Positions 28,120 to 37,396 are shown, counted from the stretch's first letter. The stretch is 64,000 nt of DNA from Rhodococcus triatomae BKS 15-14 (GCA_000341795.1 AODO01000073.1:1-64000), one strand, 5' to 3'. Made by a program: numbers and translations. The notes: generated by a model from the letters alone, not told the origin.

Positions 28120-28545
28120 TCAGGCGGGAAGCGGCACGTTCTGGAGCCGAACCTGCCCACGCGCGAGGGCCTTCCCGGTCTGTTCGCTGGTGACGGTCAC
28201 GAGCCACAACTGCTGCACCCTGCCCTGCTGCAGCGGCTCCGCGACGACCAGCGCCCGTTCGCCCCCGTTCGACGAGCGGAGGAAGTCGGTGGCGTTGTGC
28301 ACGCCGACCGCGAACTGTCCGCGATCGACGACGGCCGCACTGGCTCCGATGCTCGCGGCCGATTCGACGGCGGTCGCGTACACGCCACCGTGCACGACAC
28401 CCCAGGGCGTGAAGTGCTCGTCGGTGAGGTCGATGTGCCCGGCGACCCTGGTGCCGGTCACCTCGTCGACGACGAGGCCCGCGGCGGCGACGAAGGCCCG
28501 CTCGGGCTGGGAGCGGGCGGCGTCGAGGAAATCGGTCGATGTCAT
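28120..28545 (-). CDS. PaaI-type hotdog-fold thioesterase
   Basis: The 141-residue hotdog protein has the PaaI catalytic helix region HFTPWGVVHGGVYATAVESAA (HGG turn) and AVGVHNATDFLRSSNGG. These enzymes hydrolyse acyl-CoA or aryl-CoA thioesters as tetramers. ATG at 28545. It is divergent from an HxlR regulator gene with 51 bp between starts and a near-palindrome in the gap, so it is probably that regulator's target. It marks the left end of the accessory block relative to the mycobacterial order. Confidence 0.88.
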   Translation of the reverse strand: MTSTDFLDAARSQPERAFVAAAGLVVDEVTGTRVAGHIDLTDEHFTPWGVVHGGVYATAVESAASIGASAAVVDRGQFAVGVHNATDFLRSSNGGERALVVAEPLQQGRVQQLWLVTVTSEQTGKALARGQVRLQNVPLPA

Positions 28546-28557
28546 GCCTCGAGGCTA

Positions 28558-28574
28558 ACTTCTGAATTCACAGT
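28558..28574. promoter_or_regulatory. Candidate HxlR operator
   Basis: The 17-bp near-palindrome ACTTCTGAATTCACAGT is centred on GAATTC in the 51-bp gap between the divergent thioesterase and HxlR genes. It is placed to overlap both promoters. Confidence 0.45.
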
Positions 28575-28596
28575 CAGCAAGCGCTACCATGGCGCC

Positions 28597-29064
28597 ATGG
28601 AGTGGCTGGATACGAGCACCGAGAACTGCTCGGTGCAGCGCACCCTCGACGTGATCGGCGAGAAGTGGACGATGGTGGTCCTCCGCGAGGCGTTCAACGG
28701 GGTACGCCGCTTCGACGACATGCAGCGTCACATCGGCATGTCGGAGTCCGTTCTCGCCGACCGGCTCCGGAAGCTCGTGGCCGCCGGGATCCTGCGCTCG
28801 CAGCCGTACCGGGAGGAGGGCAGGCGCTCCCGGAACGAGTACCGGCTCACCGACAAGGGCATGGACCTGCTGCCCGTGCTGATCGCGCTGCTGCAGTGGG
28901 GCGATCGGCATCTGGCCGACGGCGACGGCCCCGCCATGGTGGTGCGCGAACGGGTCAGCGGAAACCCCGTCCACGCGGTCGTCCGACCGGTCACCGACGA
29001 AGGCCTCACCGCCCGCGAGACGGTCGGAACCGTCGGCCCCGGAGCCCGGGCACTCACCCGCTGA
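28597..29064 (+). CDS. HxlR family winged-helix regulator
   Basis: The 155-residue protein has the HxlR winged helix in residues 10-100: a Cys near the start (TENCSVQRTLDVIGEKWT), FNGVRRFDDMQRHIGMSESVLADRL, and the wing PYREEGRRSRNEYRLTDKG. HxlR proteins sense electrophiles or thiol stress through this conserved Cys. ATG at 28597 begins the conserved part. It likely controls the divergent thioesterase and itself. Confidence 0.9.
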   Translation: MEWLDTSTENCSVQRTLDVIGEKWTMVVLREAFNGVRRFDDMQRHIGMSESVLADRLRKLVAAGILRSQPYREEGRRSRNEYRLTDKGMDLLPVLIALLQWGDRHLADGDGPAMVVRERVSGNPVHAVVRPVTDEGLTARETVGTVGPGARALTR

Positions 29065-29094
29065 CGCCCGGCGCCGCCGTGCGACGATGAGCGC

Positions 29095-30846
29095 ATGACC
29101 GCGGAACCCTGTGACGCCATCGTCCTCGCCGGCGGGTCCGGCAGTCGCATGGGCGGCGTCGACAAACCCGCGATCGAAGTCGGCGGGCGAAGCATGCTGG
29201 CCACCGCACTCGCCGCGGTCGAGGACGCCGACGTGACCGTCGTCGTCGGACCGCATCGCGACGACCTCGACCCGACGGTGCGGCAGGCGCAGGAGTCTCC
29301 CCGCGGCGCCGGCCCCGTCGCCGCGCTCGCCGCGGGACTGCAGCAGTGCGGCACCGCTCCGATCGTCGCGGTGCTCGCCGCAGACCTGCCCACGCTCACC
29401 GCCGAGGCCGTCGACCGACTCCGTGAAGCGGTCGACTCCTCGGGCGCGGACGCCGCGTTCGCCGTCGACGAGTCCGGTCGCGTGCAGTTCCTGCTCGGAG
29501 TCTGGCGGACCGCCGCACTGACCGACCGCCTCGCCGCGCTCGGCGGTCTCACCAACCAGCCGATGAAGTCCCTGGTCCCGGACAACGTCACGACCGTCGT
29601 GATGTCGGACGTCTCCGACTGCGACACCGAGGCCGATCTGATCGCCGCCCGGGCCCGGCTCGCACACACACCCGCGACGATCGCCGAGGCCCGCAGTATT
29701 GTGCACGGCGCGGTCGAATCGCTTCCGGCCCTGGAACAGTCGCCGATCGACGCGATCGGTGGCGCACTCGCTCAGCCCCTGATCGCGGCCGATGCCCTGC
29801 CGCGCGTCGACGTGTCCGCCATGGACGGCTACGCAGTCTCCGGCCCCGGGCCGTGGCAACTCGACACCGCGGTCCGGTACGCCGGGGCCACCGACGAGGT
29901 CGCCCTCGACCTCGGCCACGCGGTGCGGATCGCCACCGGCGCACACGTCCCTGCCGGTGCGACCGCCGTCATCCGCGACGAGCACACCGATCTGGACGGC
30001 ACGACACTGTCCCGCAAGGACGACGCACCCGACCGTGACGACACTCGCCGGCGCGGCGAGGACTGGACCCCCGGCGTCGTTCTCGCGGCTCCCGGCACCC
30101 GAGTGACGGCGGCGCTCGCCTCGCTCGCGCGCAGCGCGGAGGTCTCCGAACTCCTCGTGCGGGGGCCCGTCCGCGCTCACGTCGTCGTGACCGGCGACGA
30201 GATCCGCCGCGACGGCCCCCTCCGTGACGGCCAGACCAGGGATTCACTCGGACCCGTTCTCCCGCACTACCTTTCCTGGTGCGGCATGAACGCCTCGGCG
30301 AGCACACACCTGCGCGACACCGCAGGTGGATTCGACGAGCTCCTCGCGCCGGGTTCGACGGACACCGACGTCATCGTGATCGTGGGAGCCACCGGCGGCG
30401 GCGCCGCCGACCACCTACGGCAGGCTCTCGACCGGGCCGGCGCGCGTATCGTCGTCGGTAGGGTGCTCTGCCGGCCGGGCGGCTCGCAGGTCGTCGCCGC
30501 GCTGCCCGACGAACGCATCGTCGTCGGACTGCCCGGCAACCCGTACGCCGCGGTCGCGACGATCCTGCTCACCGCACCCGCGGTGACGGCGGCACTGATC
30601 GGCGCCCCGCGCCCCGCCGTGGTCACCGGTGTCGTCGCGAACGCAGCCGCCGTGGCCCCGAACGGAAGCCGTGGCCGGACGCCGCGCATCGTTCCCGTGC
30701 ACCGGCGGCCCGACGGGACCCTGGTCGCCGTCGATCAGGTCCGGACAGCGCACCTGGGCGCCCTGGTCGGGGCCGAGGCCCTCGCGGTCATCGAACCGGC
30801 AACACCCGACGGCGGTGTCGTGGAGCTGCTCCCGCTCCCGCGGTGA
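29095..30846 (+). CDS. MobA-MoeA fusion, molybdenum cofactor nucleotidyltransferase and insertion protein
   Basis: The 583-residue protein joins two normally separate activities. Residues 1-190 are a MobA-like nucleotidyltransferase with LAGGSGSRMGG (11-21) and the metal Asp in VLAADLPTL. Residues about 195-583 are MoeA-like, with VDVSAMDGYAV, VVTGDEIRRDG and GLPGNPYAAVATILL. MoeA inserts molybdate into molybdopterin and MobA adds GMP, giving MGD for nitrate reductase-type enzymes. The usual MoeA GGxSxG motif appears as GATGGGAAD, a divergence. Next to the nitrite assimilation cluster, it probably serves a molybdenum nitrate reductase encoded outside the window. Its 3' end overlaps the convergent chelatase gene by 59 bp. 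Confidence 0.87.
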   Translation: MTAEPCDAIVLAGGSGSRMGGVDKPAIEVGGRSMLATALAAVEDADVTVVVGPHRDDLDPTVRQAQESPRGAGPVAALAAGLQQCGTAPIVAVLAADLPTLTAEAVDRLREAVDSSGADAAFAVDESGRVQFLLGVWRTAALTDRLAALGGLTNQPMKSLVPDNVTTVVMSDVSDCDTEADLIAARARLAHTPATIAEARSIVHGAVESLPALEQSPIDAIGGALAQPLIAADALPRVDVSAMDGYAVSGPGPWQLDTAVRYAGATDEVALDLGHAVRIATGAHVPAGATAVIRDEHTDLDGTTLSRKDDAPDRDDTRRRGEDWTPGVVLAAPGTRVTAALASLARSAEVSELLVRGPVRAHVVVTGDEIRRDGPLRDGQTRDSLGPVLPHYLSWCGMNASASTHLRDTAGGFDELLAPGSTDTDVIVIVGATGGGAADHLRQALDRAGARIVVGRVLCRPGGSQVVAALPDERIVVGLPGNPYAAVATILLTAPAVTAALIGAPRPAVVTGVVANAAAVAPNGSRGRTPRIVPVHRRPDGTLVAVDQVRTAHLGALVGAEALAVIEPATPDGGVVELLPLPR

Positions 30847-31546
30847 CCCGGACCGCCTCGACCCCGGCACGGTAACGCGAGACGAGGAGCCGGACCAGTT
30901 CGGCATGAACACCGAGCGGCTCGGCGACACCGTCCGCCCCCGCGTCGGCGAGCCGCGAGTGGAACAGCCCGTGTGCCAGCAGATACGACGCGACGAACAC
31001 CCGGCGGCCACTCTCGTCACGCACTCGGGCGACGACGTCCGGAACACGCGGTTCGCCCGTCGCGACGTAGCCGATCTCGACGCGGTCACCGGTCAGCTCG
31101 GCGAGCATCGCCGCGGCCCGGCGCACGTCCGTCAGCGCCCGCGGATCGGACGACCCCGCGGCGGCGAGCACGACGGCGTCGCCCGACTGCCACCCCGCCT
31201 CCCGAAGCCGGTGCAGGAGCACGGCGGCCAGGACGGGATCCGGTCCCAGCGCCGGCGTCACGTGGACGTCGGCGTTGCCCGAGTCGGCGACCTCGCGGGG
31301 CACGTCGGTGTGGACGTGATAGCCCGAGGCCAGGAATGCGGGGATCACCACGGCGGGAGCGTCGAGTTCGCGCAGAACCTCCGACGGGGACGGCCCCAGG
31401 ACGTCGACGAACGCGACGCGGGTCGGTCCCACCGAGGCGGCCACCTCTTCCGCGAGTGCGGCCACGAGTTCGACGCCGCGGGGGCTGCGGGTGCCGTGTG
31501 CGACCAGAACCAGCGCGGGCCGTCCCGAATTCGATCCGCTCATCAT
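30788..31546 (-). CDS. CbiX/SirB-type sirohydrochlorin chelatase
   Basis: The 252-residue protein has two repeated CbiX half-domains. The metal-site His residues lie in VLVAHGTRSPRG and PAFLASGYHVHTDVP, with a second copy around VFVASYLLAHGLFHSRLAD. It would insert Fe2+ into sirohydrochlorin to make sirohaem, the cofactor of the NirB in this cluster. ATG at 31546 overlaps the upstream gene's TGA (ATGA). It is the last gene of the minus-strand cluster, and its 3' end overlaps the MobA-MoeA gene. Confidence 0.87.
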   Translation of the reverse strand: MMSGSNSGRPALVLVAHGTRSPRGVELVAALAEEVAASVGPTRVAFVDVLGPSPSEVLRELDAPAVVIPAFLASGYHVHTDVPREVADSGNADVHVTPALGPDPVLAAVLLHRLREAGWQSGDAVVLAAAGSSDPRALTDVRRAAAMLAELTGDRVEIGYVATGEPRVPDVVARVRDESGRRVFVASYLLAHGLFHSRLADAGADGVAEPLGVHAELVRLLVSRYRAGVEAVRVTAGAGAAPRHRRRVLPVR

Positions 31547-32715
31547 CGTTTCCCGTCGTCGTCGCAGTCCGCGGGGTCGTCGACGGCCAGCCGATACCCG
31601 CGCTTGACCACGGTCTGCACGATCTTCGGCGCGCCGAGGCACGAGCGCAGCCGGGCGATCGCCGTCTCGACCGCGTGCGTGTCGCCTCCCCCGCCCGGAA
31701 GCACGGACAGCAGCTCCTCCCGGGAGACGACCCGGCCGGGTCTCCGCGCGAGGGTTCTCATCAGCGACATGGCGGCGGGCGCCAGCTGACGAACTTCGTC
31801 GTCGACCACGACGCAGCTGCCGCGCACACTCAGGTCGTGTCCGGCGGCGCGCACCTTCATCGCACGGCGCGGGAGTTCCTCCGCGATGTGCCGGGCCAGC
31901 GATCCCAGGCGAGCACGTGTCGGCATGGTCGTGTGGACGCCGAGCGCTTCGAGGGGGGCCGCCGTCACGGGCCCGACGCACACGGCCAGCACGCGCCCTC
32001 CGAACGCCGCGAGCAACGGCTCCACGAGCCCGATCTCCTTGGCGCGCATCAGCATCGAGGCCACGGCCGGCGCACTGGTGAAACTGACCGCGTCGAGTCC
32101 GCCGGTGACCGTCAGTTCGATCAACCGGTCCATCGCGCCCTGCTCCGGTGGCGGGGTCCAGCGATAGACGGGGACGGGCACGATCTCGGCGCCGGCCAGT
32201 CGGAGCACCTCACAGAAGTCGGGAAGTGGCTCCCACTCGGTGGTGGCGCCGTGCAACTGCACCGCGATCCGCTTGCCCTCCACCCCCTCGGCGAGCAGGT
32301 GGTCGAGGACCTCCGCCGAGGACTCGGACGCCGGCGACCACTCCTCCCGCAGATCGGCGGCCCTGATGGCACCCTTCGCCTTCGGCCCGCGGGCGAGGAT
32401 CCGGGACTCCGCCAGCGCCTCGCCGAGTTCCTCCGCGAGCCCCCAGCCGTCGACCGCTTCCATCCAGCCGCGGAATCCGATCCCCGTGGTGGCGACGGTG
32501 ATCTCCGCCGGCCGCTCGATCAGCTCCCGGCTGACCCGCTCCAGCTCGGCGTCGTCGACGAGCGGAATGATGCGGATGGCAGGTGCGTTGACGACCGTCG
32601 CCCCCCGCCGCGTGAGCAGAGTGGTGAACTCTTCCGAACGTCGGGCCGCGGTCACCCCGACGGTGAATCCCTTGAGGGGTTCACCGATCCGCGTCTCGTC
32701 GGTCGTCACGGTCAC
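31543..32715 (-). CDS. Uroporphyrinogen-III synthase-like protein fused to an OmpR-type DNA-binding domain
   Basis: The 390-residue protein has a HemD-fold two-lobed region (about 15-265, GFTVGVTAARRSEEF ... VSFTSAPAVASMLM). It then carries a winged-helix trans_reg_C domain (about 285-380, SREELLSVLPGGGGDTHAVE, VKRGYRLAV). Similar proteins (Rv0260c-like) accompany nirBD in mycobacteria and are thought to regulate nitrate/nitrite assimilation; whether the HemD part is catalytic or senses a tetrapyrrole is unknown. GTG at 32715 overlaps the nirD stop as GTGA. It links sirohaem supply with nitrite reductase expression. Confidence 0.88.
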   Translation of the reverse strand: MTVTTDETRIGEPLKGFTVGVTAARRSEEFTTLLTRRGATVVNAPAIRIIPLVDDAELERVSRELIERPAEITVATTGIGFRGWMEAVDGWGLAEELGEALAESRILARGPKAKGAIRAADLREEWSPASESSAEVLDHLLAEGVEGKRIAVQLHGATTEWEPLPDFCEVLRLAGAEIVPVPVYRWTPPPEQGAMDRLIELTVTGGLDAVSFTSAPAVASMLMRAKEIGLVEPLLAAFGGRVLAVCVGPVTAAPLEALGVHTTMPTRARLGSLARHIAEELPRRAMKVRAAGHDLSVRGSCVVVDDEVRQLAPAAMSLMRTLARRPGRVVSREELLSVLPGGGGDTHAVETAIARLRSCLGAPKIVQTVVKRGYRLAVDDPADCDDDGKR

Positions 32716-33200
32716 TCGCCAGTGGTGGCCGCGGTGCCACCCGCGGGCCCGCGCAGGGGACTGTGGACCTGAACGACGCCTGCCCACACCCGGACCCCGT
32801 ACACGGGCAGGGACACCGACTCGTCATCCAGGCAGCGCCCGTCGACGAGCGAGAACGGCTGCTTGAGCAGCGGCGACGTGACGATCGGCTCCCCGGCACG
32901 GTCCCCGACCAGGCCACGCGACATCACCGCGGCACGGCCGAACGGGTCGATGTTGCCGACGGCTCGCAGCGACCCGTCGTCGAGCAGGAAGAGGGCCACC
33001 TGCTCACCCCCGCGGAGCAGGACCGCGACGCCGCGGCCCGGAATCAGCCGGCTGAGCGGGCACGCCGAGGTCCACTCGAGCCTGCCGTCGTTCACGCTGT
33101 CGCGCCCGGAACTCCGAGCGGCCCCGCCCTCGTCGTGTCGAGCGGCAGCTCTGCTCCCCGATTCTGCGTCTGGTGGCGTCGTCGAATCGATCACGGTCAT
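32712..33200 (-). CDS. nirD: Nitrite reductase small subunit NirD
   Basis: The 162-residue protein has a Rieske-like fold without Rieske ligands, as in NirD: CPLSRLIPGRGVAVLLRGGEQVALF, GNIDPFGRAAVMSRG and LLKQPFSLVDGRCLDD. It carries a longer than usual, Asp/Arg-rich N-terminus (about 1-45). NirD partners NirB in the cytoplasmic NADH-dependent reduction of nitrite to ammonium. ATG at 33200 is chosen for the strong AGGGAGG before it. A 95-bp gap with a small hairpin (AGCCGG/CCGGCT, 33239-33256) separates it from nirB. Confidence 0.88.
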   Translation of the reverse strand: MTVIDSTTPPDAESGSRAAARHDEGGAARSSGRDSVNDGRLEWTSACPLSRLIPGRGVAVLLRGGEQVALFLLDDGSLRAVGNIDPFGRAAVMSRGLVGDRAGEPIVTSPLLKQPFSLVDGRCLDDESVSLPVYGVRVWAGVVQVHSPLRGPAGGTAATTGE

Positions 33201-33295
33201 CGGTGGTCCTCCCTGTAACAACTGCCCTCAATTTCTACGGAGCCGGTGTTACCCGGCTGTTAAGGGCCGATTCCCTCGCGGTAAGCAGGTGCGTT

Positions 33296-35794
33296 TCACG
33301 CCGGCATCGGGGGCATCCCCATCAGAACCGGAACCTTGCGCGCCCCGGACTCGTCGAACGCGACCGTCGGGTCGGCCTCGTCGGGCGCGTTGACGAAGGA
33401 GACGAAACGGGCGAGCTTCTCCGGATCCTCGAGCACCCCGGCCCACTCGTCCTGGTAGCCGTCGACGTGCTTCGCCATCGCCGCCTCCAACTCGTCGGCG
33501 ATACCGAGGCTGTCGTTGCAGACGACGTCCTTGAGGTGGTCGAGGCCACCGTCCATCGCCTCCAGCCACGGCGCGGTCCGCTGCAGCCGGTCGGCGGTGC
33601 GGATGTAGAACATCAGGAACCGGTCGATGTACCTGACCAGTGTCCCGTCGTCGAGCCCACCGGCGAGCAGGACCGCGTGCTTGGGCGACTGCCCGCCGTT
33701 TCCGCACACGTAGAGGTTCCAGCCGCTCTCGGTGGCGATGACGCCGACGTCCTTGCCGCGGGCCTCCGCGCACTCTCGCGCGCAACCCGAGACGCCGAAC
33801 TTGATCTTGTGCGGCGAGCGCAGGCCTCGGTAACGCATCTCGAGGTCGACGGCCATCCCCACCGAGTCCTGCACGCCGTACCGGCACCACGTCGAACCGA
33901 CGCAGCTCTTCACGGTGCGCAGCGACTTGCCGTACGCCTGCCCGGACTCCATACCCGCATCGACGAGCCGCTTCCAGATCTGTGGCAGCTGCTCGACCCG
34001 GGCACCGAACATGTCGATGCGCTGACCGCCGGTCATCTTCACGTACAGCCCGAAGTCGCGGGCGACCTCGCCGATCACGATCAGCTGTTCGGGAGTGCAC
34101 TCACCGCCGGGCATCCGGGGCACCACGGAGTAGGTGCCGTTCTTCTGGATGTTCGCGAGAAAGTGGTCGTTGGTGTCCTGCAGGCCCGCCTGCTGGCGGT
34201 GCAGGATGTGGTCCGAGTCCGTGGACGCGAGGATCGAGGCGACGACGGGCTTGCAGATGTCGCAGCCGGTTCCCTTGCCGTACTTGGAGATCAGCGACGA
34301 GAAGGTGCGGGTGCCGGTGGCCTGGACGATCTGGAACAGCTCCGCACGGGACTGCTCGAAGTGCTCGCACAGCGCCTTCGACAGCACGACACCCGACGAC
34401 GCCAGCAGTTGCTTGATCGTCGGAAGACAGCCACCGCAGGTGGTTCCCGCGTTGGTGCACGACTTGACCTGAGCGATGTCGCAGGCGCCGTCGGCGATCG
34501 CACCACAGATGGCGCCCTTGGTGACGGCGTTGCAGGAGCAGACCTCGGCGTCGTCCGGCAGCGCGCCCGCGCCCGGCTTCTCCCCCGCGGGCGAGATCAG
34601 CGCGGCAGGGTCGCCGGGCAGTTCGCGGCCGACGAGCGGGCGCAGCGAGGCGTAGGCGGACGCGTCGCCGACGAGGATGCCGCCGAGCAGCGTCTTCGCG
34701 TCGTCGGACACGACGAGCTTGGCGTAGGTGCCCTTCGCGGCGTCGTTGAGGACGACCTCGAGCGCACCCGGCGCCTGCGCGTGGGCGTCGCCGAAGCTCG
34801 CCACGTCGACGCCCATCAGCTTGAGCTTGGTCGACAGGTCGGCGCCCGGGAACTCGGCGCCACCGCCGAGCAGGCGGTCGGCGACGACCTCGGCGGTGCT
34901 GTAGCCGGGGGCCACCAGGCCGTAGCAGACGCCCTCGACCGCGGCGCACTCCCCGACCGCGTAGATCGCCTCGTCGGAGGTGCGGCAGCCGATGTCGGTG
35001 ACGATGCCTCCGCGGGGACCGACCTCGAGGCCGGCGTCGCGGGCGAGCCCGTCCTGCGGGCGGACACCGGCCGAGAAGACGAGGAGCGCGGCGTCGATGA
35101 CGGAACCGTCGGACAGTTCGACCGCGATCCCGTCGGGGCCCTCGGCGATCGCCGCGGTGCCGACTCCGGTGTGCACGCTGACGCCGAGGTTCTCGACGAG
35201 GCGGGCGAGCAGGGCGCCACCGCCCTCGTCCACCTGGATCGGCATCAGGCGCGGCGCGAACTCGACGACGTGCGGGGTCATGCCCATGAGCCGCAACGCA
35301 TTCGCCGCCTCCAGACCGAGCAGGCCACCACCGACCACGACGCCGACGGCGCCGGGACCGGCGGCTTCGGCGCGGGCGCGGATGCCGTCGAGATCGTCGA
35401 TGGTGCGGTAGACGAAGCACTCGGGGCGGTCGTGTCCGGGGACCGGCGGCACGAATGCGTACGAGCCCGTCGCCATCACGAGTGCGTCGTAGGAGAGGGT
35501 GTCGCCCGCGGAGGTGGTGACGGTACGGGCACCGCGGTCGATCGCGTCGGCGCGGACACCCGTGCGCAGGTCCACCAGGGTGTCGCCGTCGTACTCGTTG
35601 CCGGCGAGGGCGAGTTCCTTCGGATCCCAGGCCCCGACGTAGGACGACAGGCCGACGCGGTCGTACGCGGGCAGGGTCTCCTCGCAGAGGACGGTGACCT
35701 TCCAGTCGCCGGCCTCGTCGCGGGATCGCATCGCCTCGACGAACCGGTGTCCGACCATTCCGTGGCCCACGACCACTACAGACTTGTGGCTCAT
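33296..35794 (-). CDS. nirB: NADH-dependent nitrite reductase large subunit NirB
   Basis: The 832-residue flavo-haemoprotein has an FAD/NAD module (VVVVGHGMVGHRF near the start, second Rossmann GVVVGGGLLGLEAA). Two [2Fe-2S]-type cysteine segments follow (CSCNAVTKGAICGA, CTNAGTTCGGC and CDICKP). The sirohaem/[4Fe-4S] half has CVGSTWCRYG and the four-Cys set ending GVSGCARECAEARG. It reduces nitrite to ammonium for assimilation. ATG at 35794 has AGGAAGAGGG upstream. It lies between narK (135-bp gap) and nirD; its sirohaem is presumably supplied by the downstream chelatase. Confidence 0.94.
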   Translation of the reverse strand: MSHKSVVVVGHGMVGHRFVEAMRSRDEAGDWKVTVLCEETLPAYDRVGLSSYVGAWDPKELALAGNEYDGDTLVDLRTGVRADAIDRGARTVTTSAGDTLSYDALVMATGSYAFVPPVPGHDRPECFVYRTIDDLDGIRARAEAAGPGAVGVVVGGGLLGLEAANALRLMGMTPHVVEFAPRLMPIQVDEGGGALLARLVENLGVSVHTGVGTAAIAEGPDGIAVELSDGSVIDAALLVFSAGVRPQDGLARDAGLEVGPRGGIVTDIGCRTSDEAIYAVGECAAVEGVCYGLVAPGYSTAEVVADRLLGGGAEFPGADLSTKLKLMGVDVASFGDAHAQAPGALEVVLNDAAKGTYAKLVVSDDAKTLLGGILVGDASAYASLRPLVGRELPGDPAALISPAGEKPGAGALPDDAEVCSCNAVTKGAICGAIADGACDIAQVKSCTNAGTTCGGCLPTIKQLLASSGVVLSKALCEHFEQSRAELFQIVQATGTRTFSSLISKYGKGTGCDICKPVVASILASTDSDHILHRQQAGLQDTNDHFLANIQKNGTYSVVPRMPGGECTPEQLIVIGEVARDFGLYVKMTGGQRIDMFGARVEQLPQIWKRLVDAGMESGQAYGKSLRTVKSCVGSTWCRYGVQDSVGMAVDLEMRYRGLRSPHKIKFGVSGCARECAEARGKDVGVIATESGWNLYVCGNGGQSPKHAVLLAGGLDDGTLVRYIDRFLMFYIRTADRLQRTAPWLEAMDGGLDHLKDVVCNDSLGIADELEAAMAKHVDGYQDEWAGVLEDPEKLARFVSFVNAPDEADPTVAFDESGARKVPVLMGMPPMPA

Positions 35795-35929
35795 GCCGCA
35801 CCCTCTTCCTGGATCAGTTCTGTGCATGTGTTTGTGGTGGTTGTCCCGGGACCGCGACCGAGCGGCTCCCGGCTCGTGGGCCGCGTACCGGTCGCCCGTT
35901 CGCCGGGCGACCGGGACGGTGCGGCCGAG

Positions 35930-37396
35930 TCAGTCGGCGACGAGCGCCGGGGTCTGCCGGGTGTCGGTGATCACGCCGTCCCGCGGGCGGCGCAGGAAGA
36001 CGAACCAGGTGACGGCCATGCAGGCGACGTAGAAGGCGAGGAACACCCAGAACGCCATGGTGGCCGACTTCGCGTCGCTGAGGTACGACGCGCGCAGCAC
36101 GAGGTTGATGCCGACGCCGCCGAGTCCACCGATCGCGCCGGCGAAGCCGATGAGCGCACCGGACATGTTCCGCGACCACATGGCCTTGCCCTCGGCGTCG
36201 AGGTGGTCGAGACCCTGGGCCTTGGCCTCGAAGATCGACGGAATGATCTTGTAGACGGAGCCGTTGCCGATTCCCGACAGCAGGAACAGTGCGATGAAAC
36301 CGCCGACGAGCATCACGAGGACGCCGGTGCTCGCGGCGCCGGGGGTGCTGTCGTCGATCATGCTCGCGGTGACGAGTACGCCCGCGGCGAGGGTCATGGC
36401 CGCGAAGGTGTAGAGGGTGATCTTGCCGCCACCGATGCGGTCGGCGAGCTTGCCGCCGTAGGGACGGGCGATGGAGCCGAGCAGCGGGCCGATGAACGCG
36501 ATCTGCGCGGTGTGCAGCGCCGCCTGCGCCGGAGTGTCGCCGCCTGCGAGGAAGTTGATCTGCATGACCTGGCCGAACGCGAAGCTGTAGCCGATGAAGG
36601 ATCCGAACGTGCCGATGTAGAGGAAGGCGATGACCCAGGAGTCACTGAACTTGAGGGTCTTGCCCATCGCGGTCAGATCGGCCTTCTGGTTGCCGAGGTT
36701 GTCCATGAACAGAGCGGCACCGACGGCCGCGACACCGCAGAACACGAGGTAGATCGCGCACACGATCCAGGCTTCGGTGTTGCCGACGGTGGCGATGACG
36801 AGCAGGCCGACGAGCTGGATCACCGGGACGCCGATGTTGCCGCCGCCCGCGTTGAGGCCGAGCGCCCAGCCCTTGAGCCGCTGCGGGTAGAAGGCGTTGA
36901 TGTTCGTCATCGAGGAGGCGAAGTTGCCGCCGCCGACACCGGCGATGGCCGCCACCACGAGGAACGTGGTGTAGGAGTGGCCGGGGTTGAGCATCAGGTA
37001 CAGGGTGCCGAACAGCGGCACCGCCAGAACGAGCGCGCTGAAGACCGTCCAGTTGCGTCCTCCGAACCGCGCCGTCGCGACGGTGTAGGGGATCCGGAGG
37101 ATCGCGCCCACCAGCGTCGGGACCGCGACGAGGAAGAACTTGCCTGCGGCGTCGATTCCGTACACGTCCGTCGGCATGAACAGCACCATCACGGACCAGA
37201 TCGACCAGACCGAGAATCCGACGTGCTCGGCGACCACGGACCAGATCAGGTTGCGCTTGGCGACGTCCTTGCCGCCGGCCTCCCATGCCTCGACATCCTC
37301 GGCATCCCACTGCGCGATGTAGTGCTTGGGCGTCGCGACGGTTGTCGGGGCGCCCACGGTCGCTGCTGTGTCGTCGTCCGAACGTGTGCTGGTCAC
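35930..37396 (-). CDS. NarK-type nitrate/nitrite MFS transporter
   Basis: The 488-residue MFS protein has about 12 membrane helices and the nitrate-signature stretches GVGGGNFASSMTNINAFYP and LGLNAGGGNIGVPVIQ in the first half. The second is GALIGFAGAIGGLGGVGINL in the C-terminal half. These Gly-rich helices line the nitrate path. The N-terminal 45 residues are hydrophilic. GTG at 37396 has GAGGAGG just upstream. As first gene of the nirB-nirD cluster it most likely imports nitrate for assimilation and/or exports nitrite. Confidence 0.92.
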   Translation of the reverse strand: MTSTRSDDDTAATVGAPTTVATPKHYIAQWDAEDVEAWEAGGKDVAKRNLIWSVVAEHVGFSVWSIWSVMVLFMPTDVYGIDAAGKFFLVAVPTLVGAILRIPYTVATARFGGRNWTVFSALVLAVPLFGTLYLMLNPGHSYTTFLVVAAIAGVGGGNFASSMTNINAFYPQRLKGWALGLNAGGGNIGVPVIQLVGLLVIATVGNTEAWIVCAIYLVFCGVAAVGAALFMDNLGNQKADLTAMGKTLKFSDSWVIAFLYIGTFGSFIGYSFAFGQVMQINFLAGGDTPAQAALHTAQIAFIGPLLGSIARPYGGKLADRIGGGKITLYTFAAMTLAAGVLVTASMIDDSTPGAASTGVLVMLVGGFIALFLLSGIGNGSVYKIIPSIFEAKAQGLDHLDAEGKAMWSRNMSGALIGFAGAIGGLGGVGINLVLRASYLSDAKSATMAFWVFLAFYVACMAVTWFVFLRRPRDGVITDTRQTPALVAD

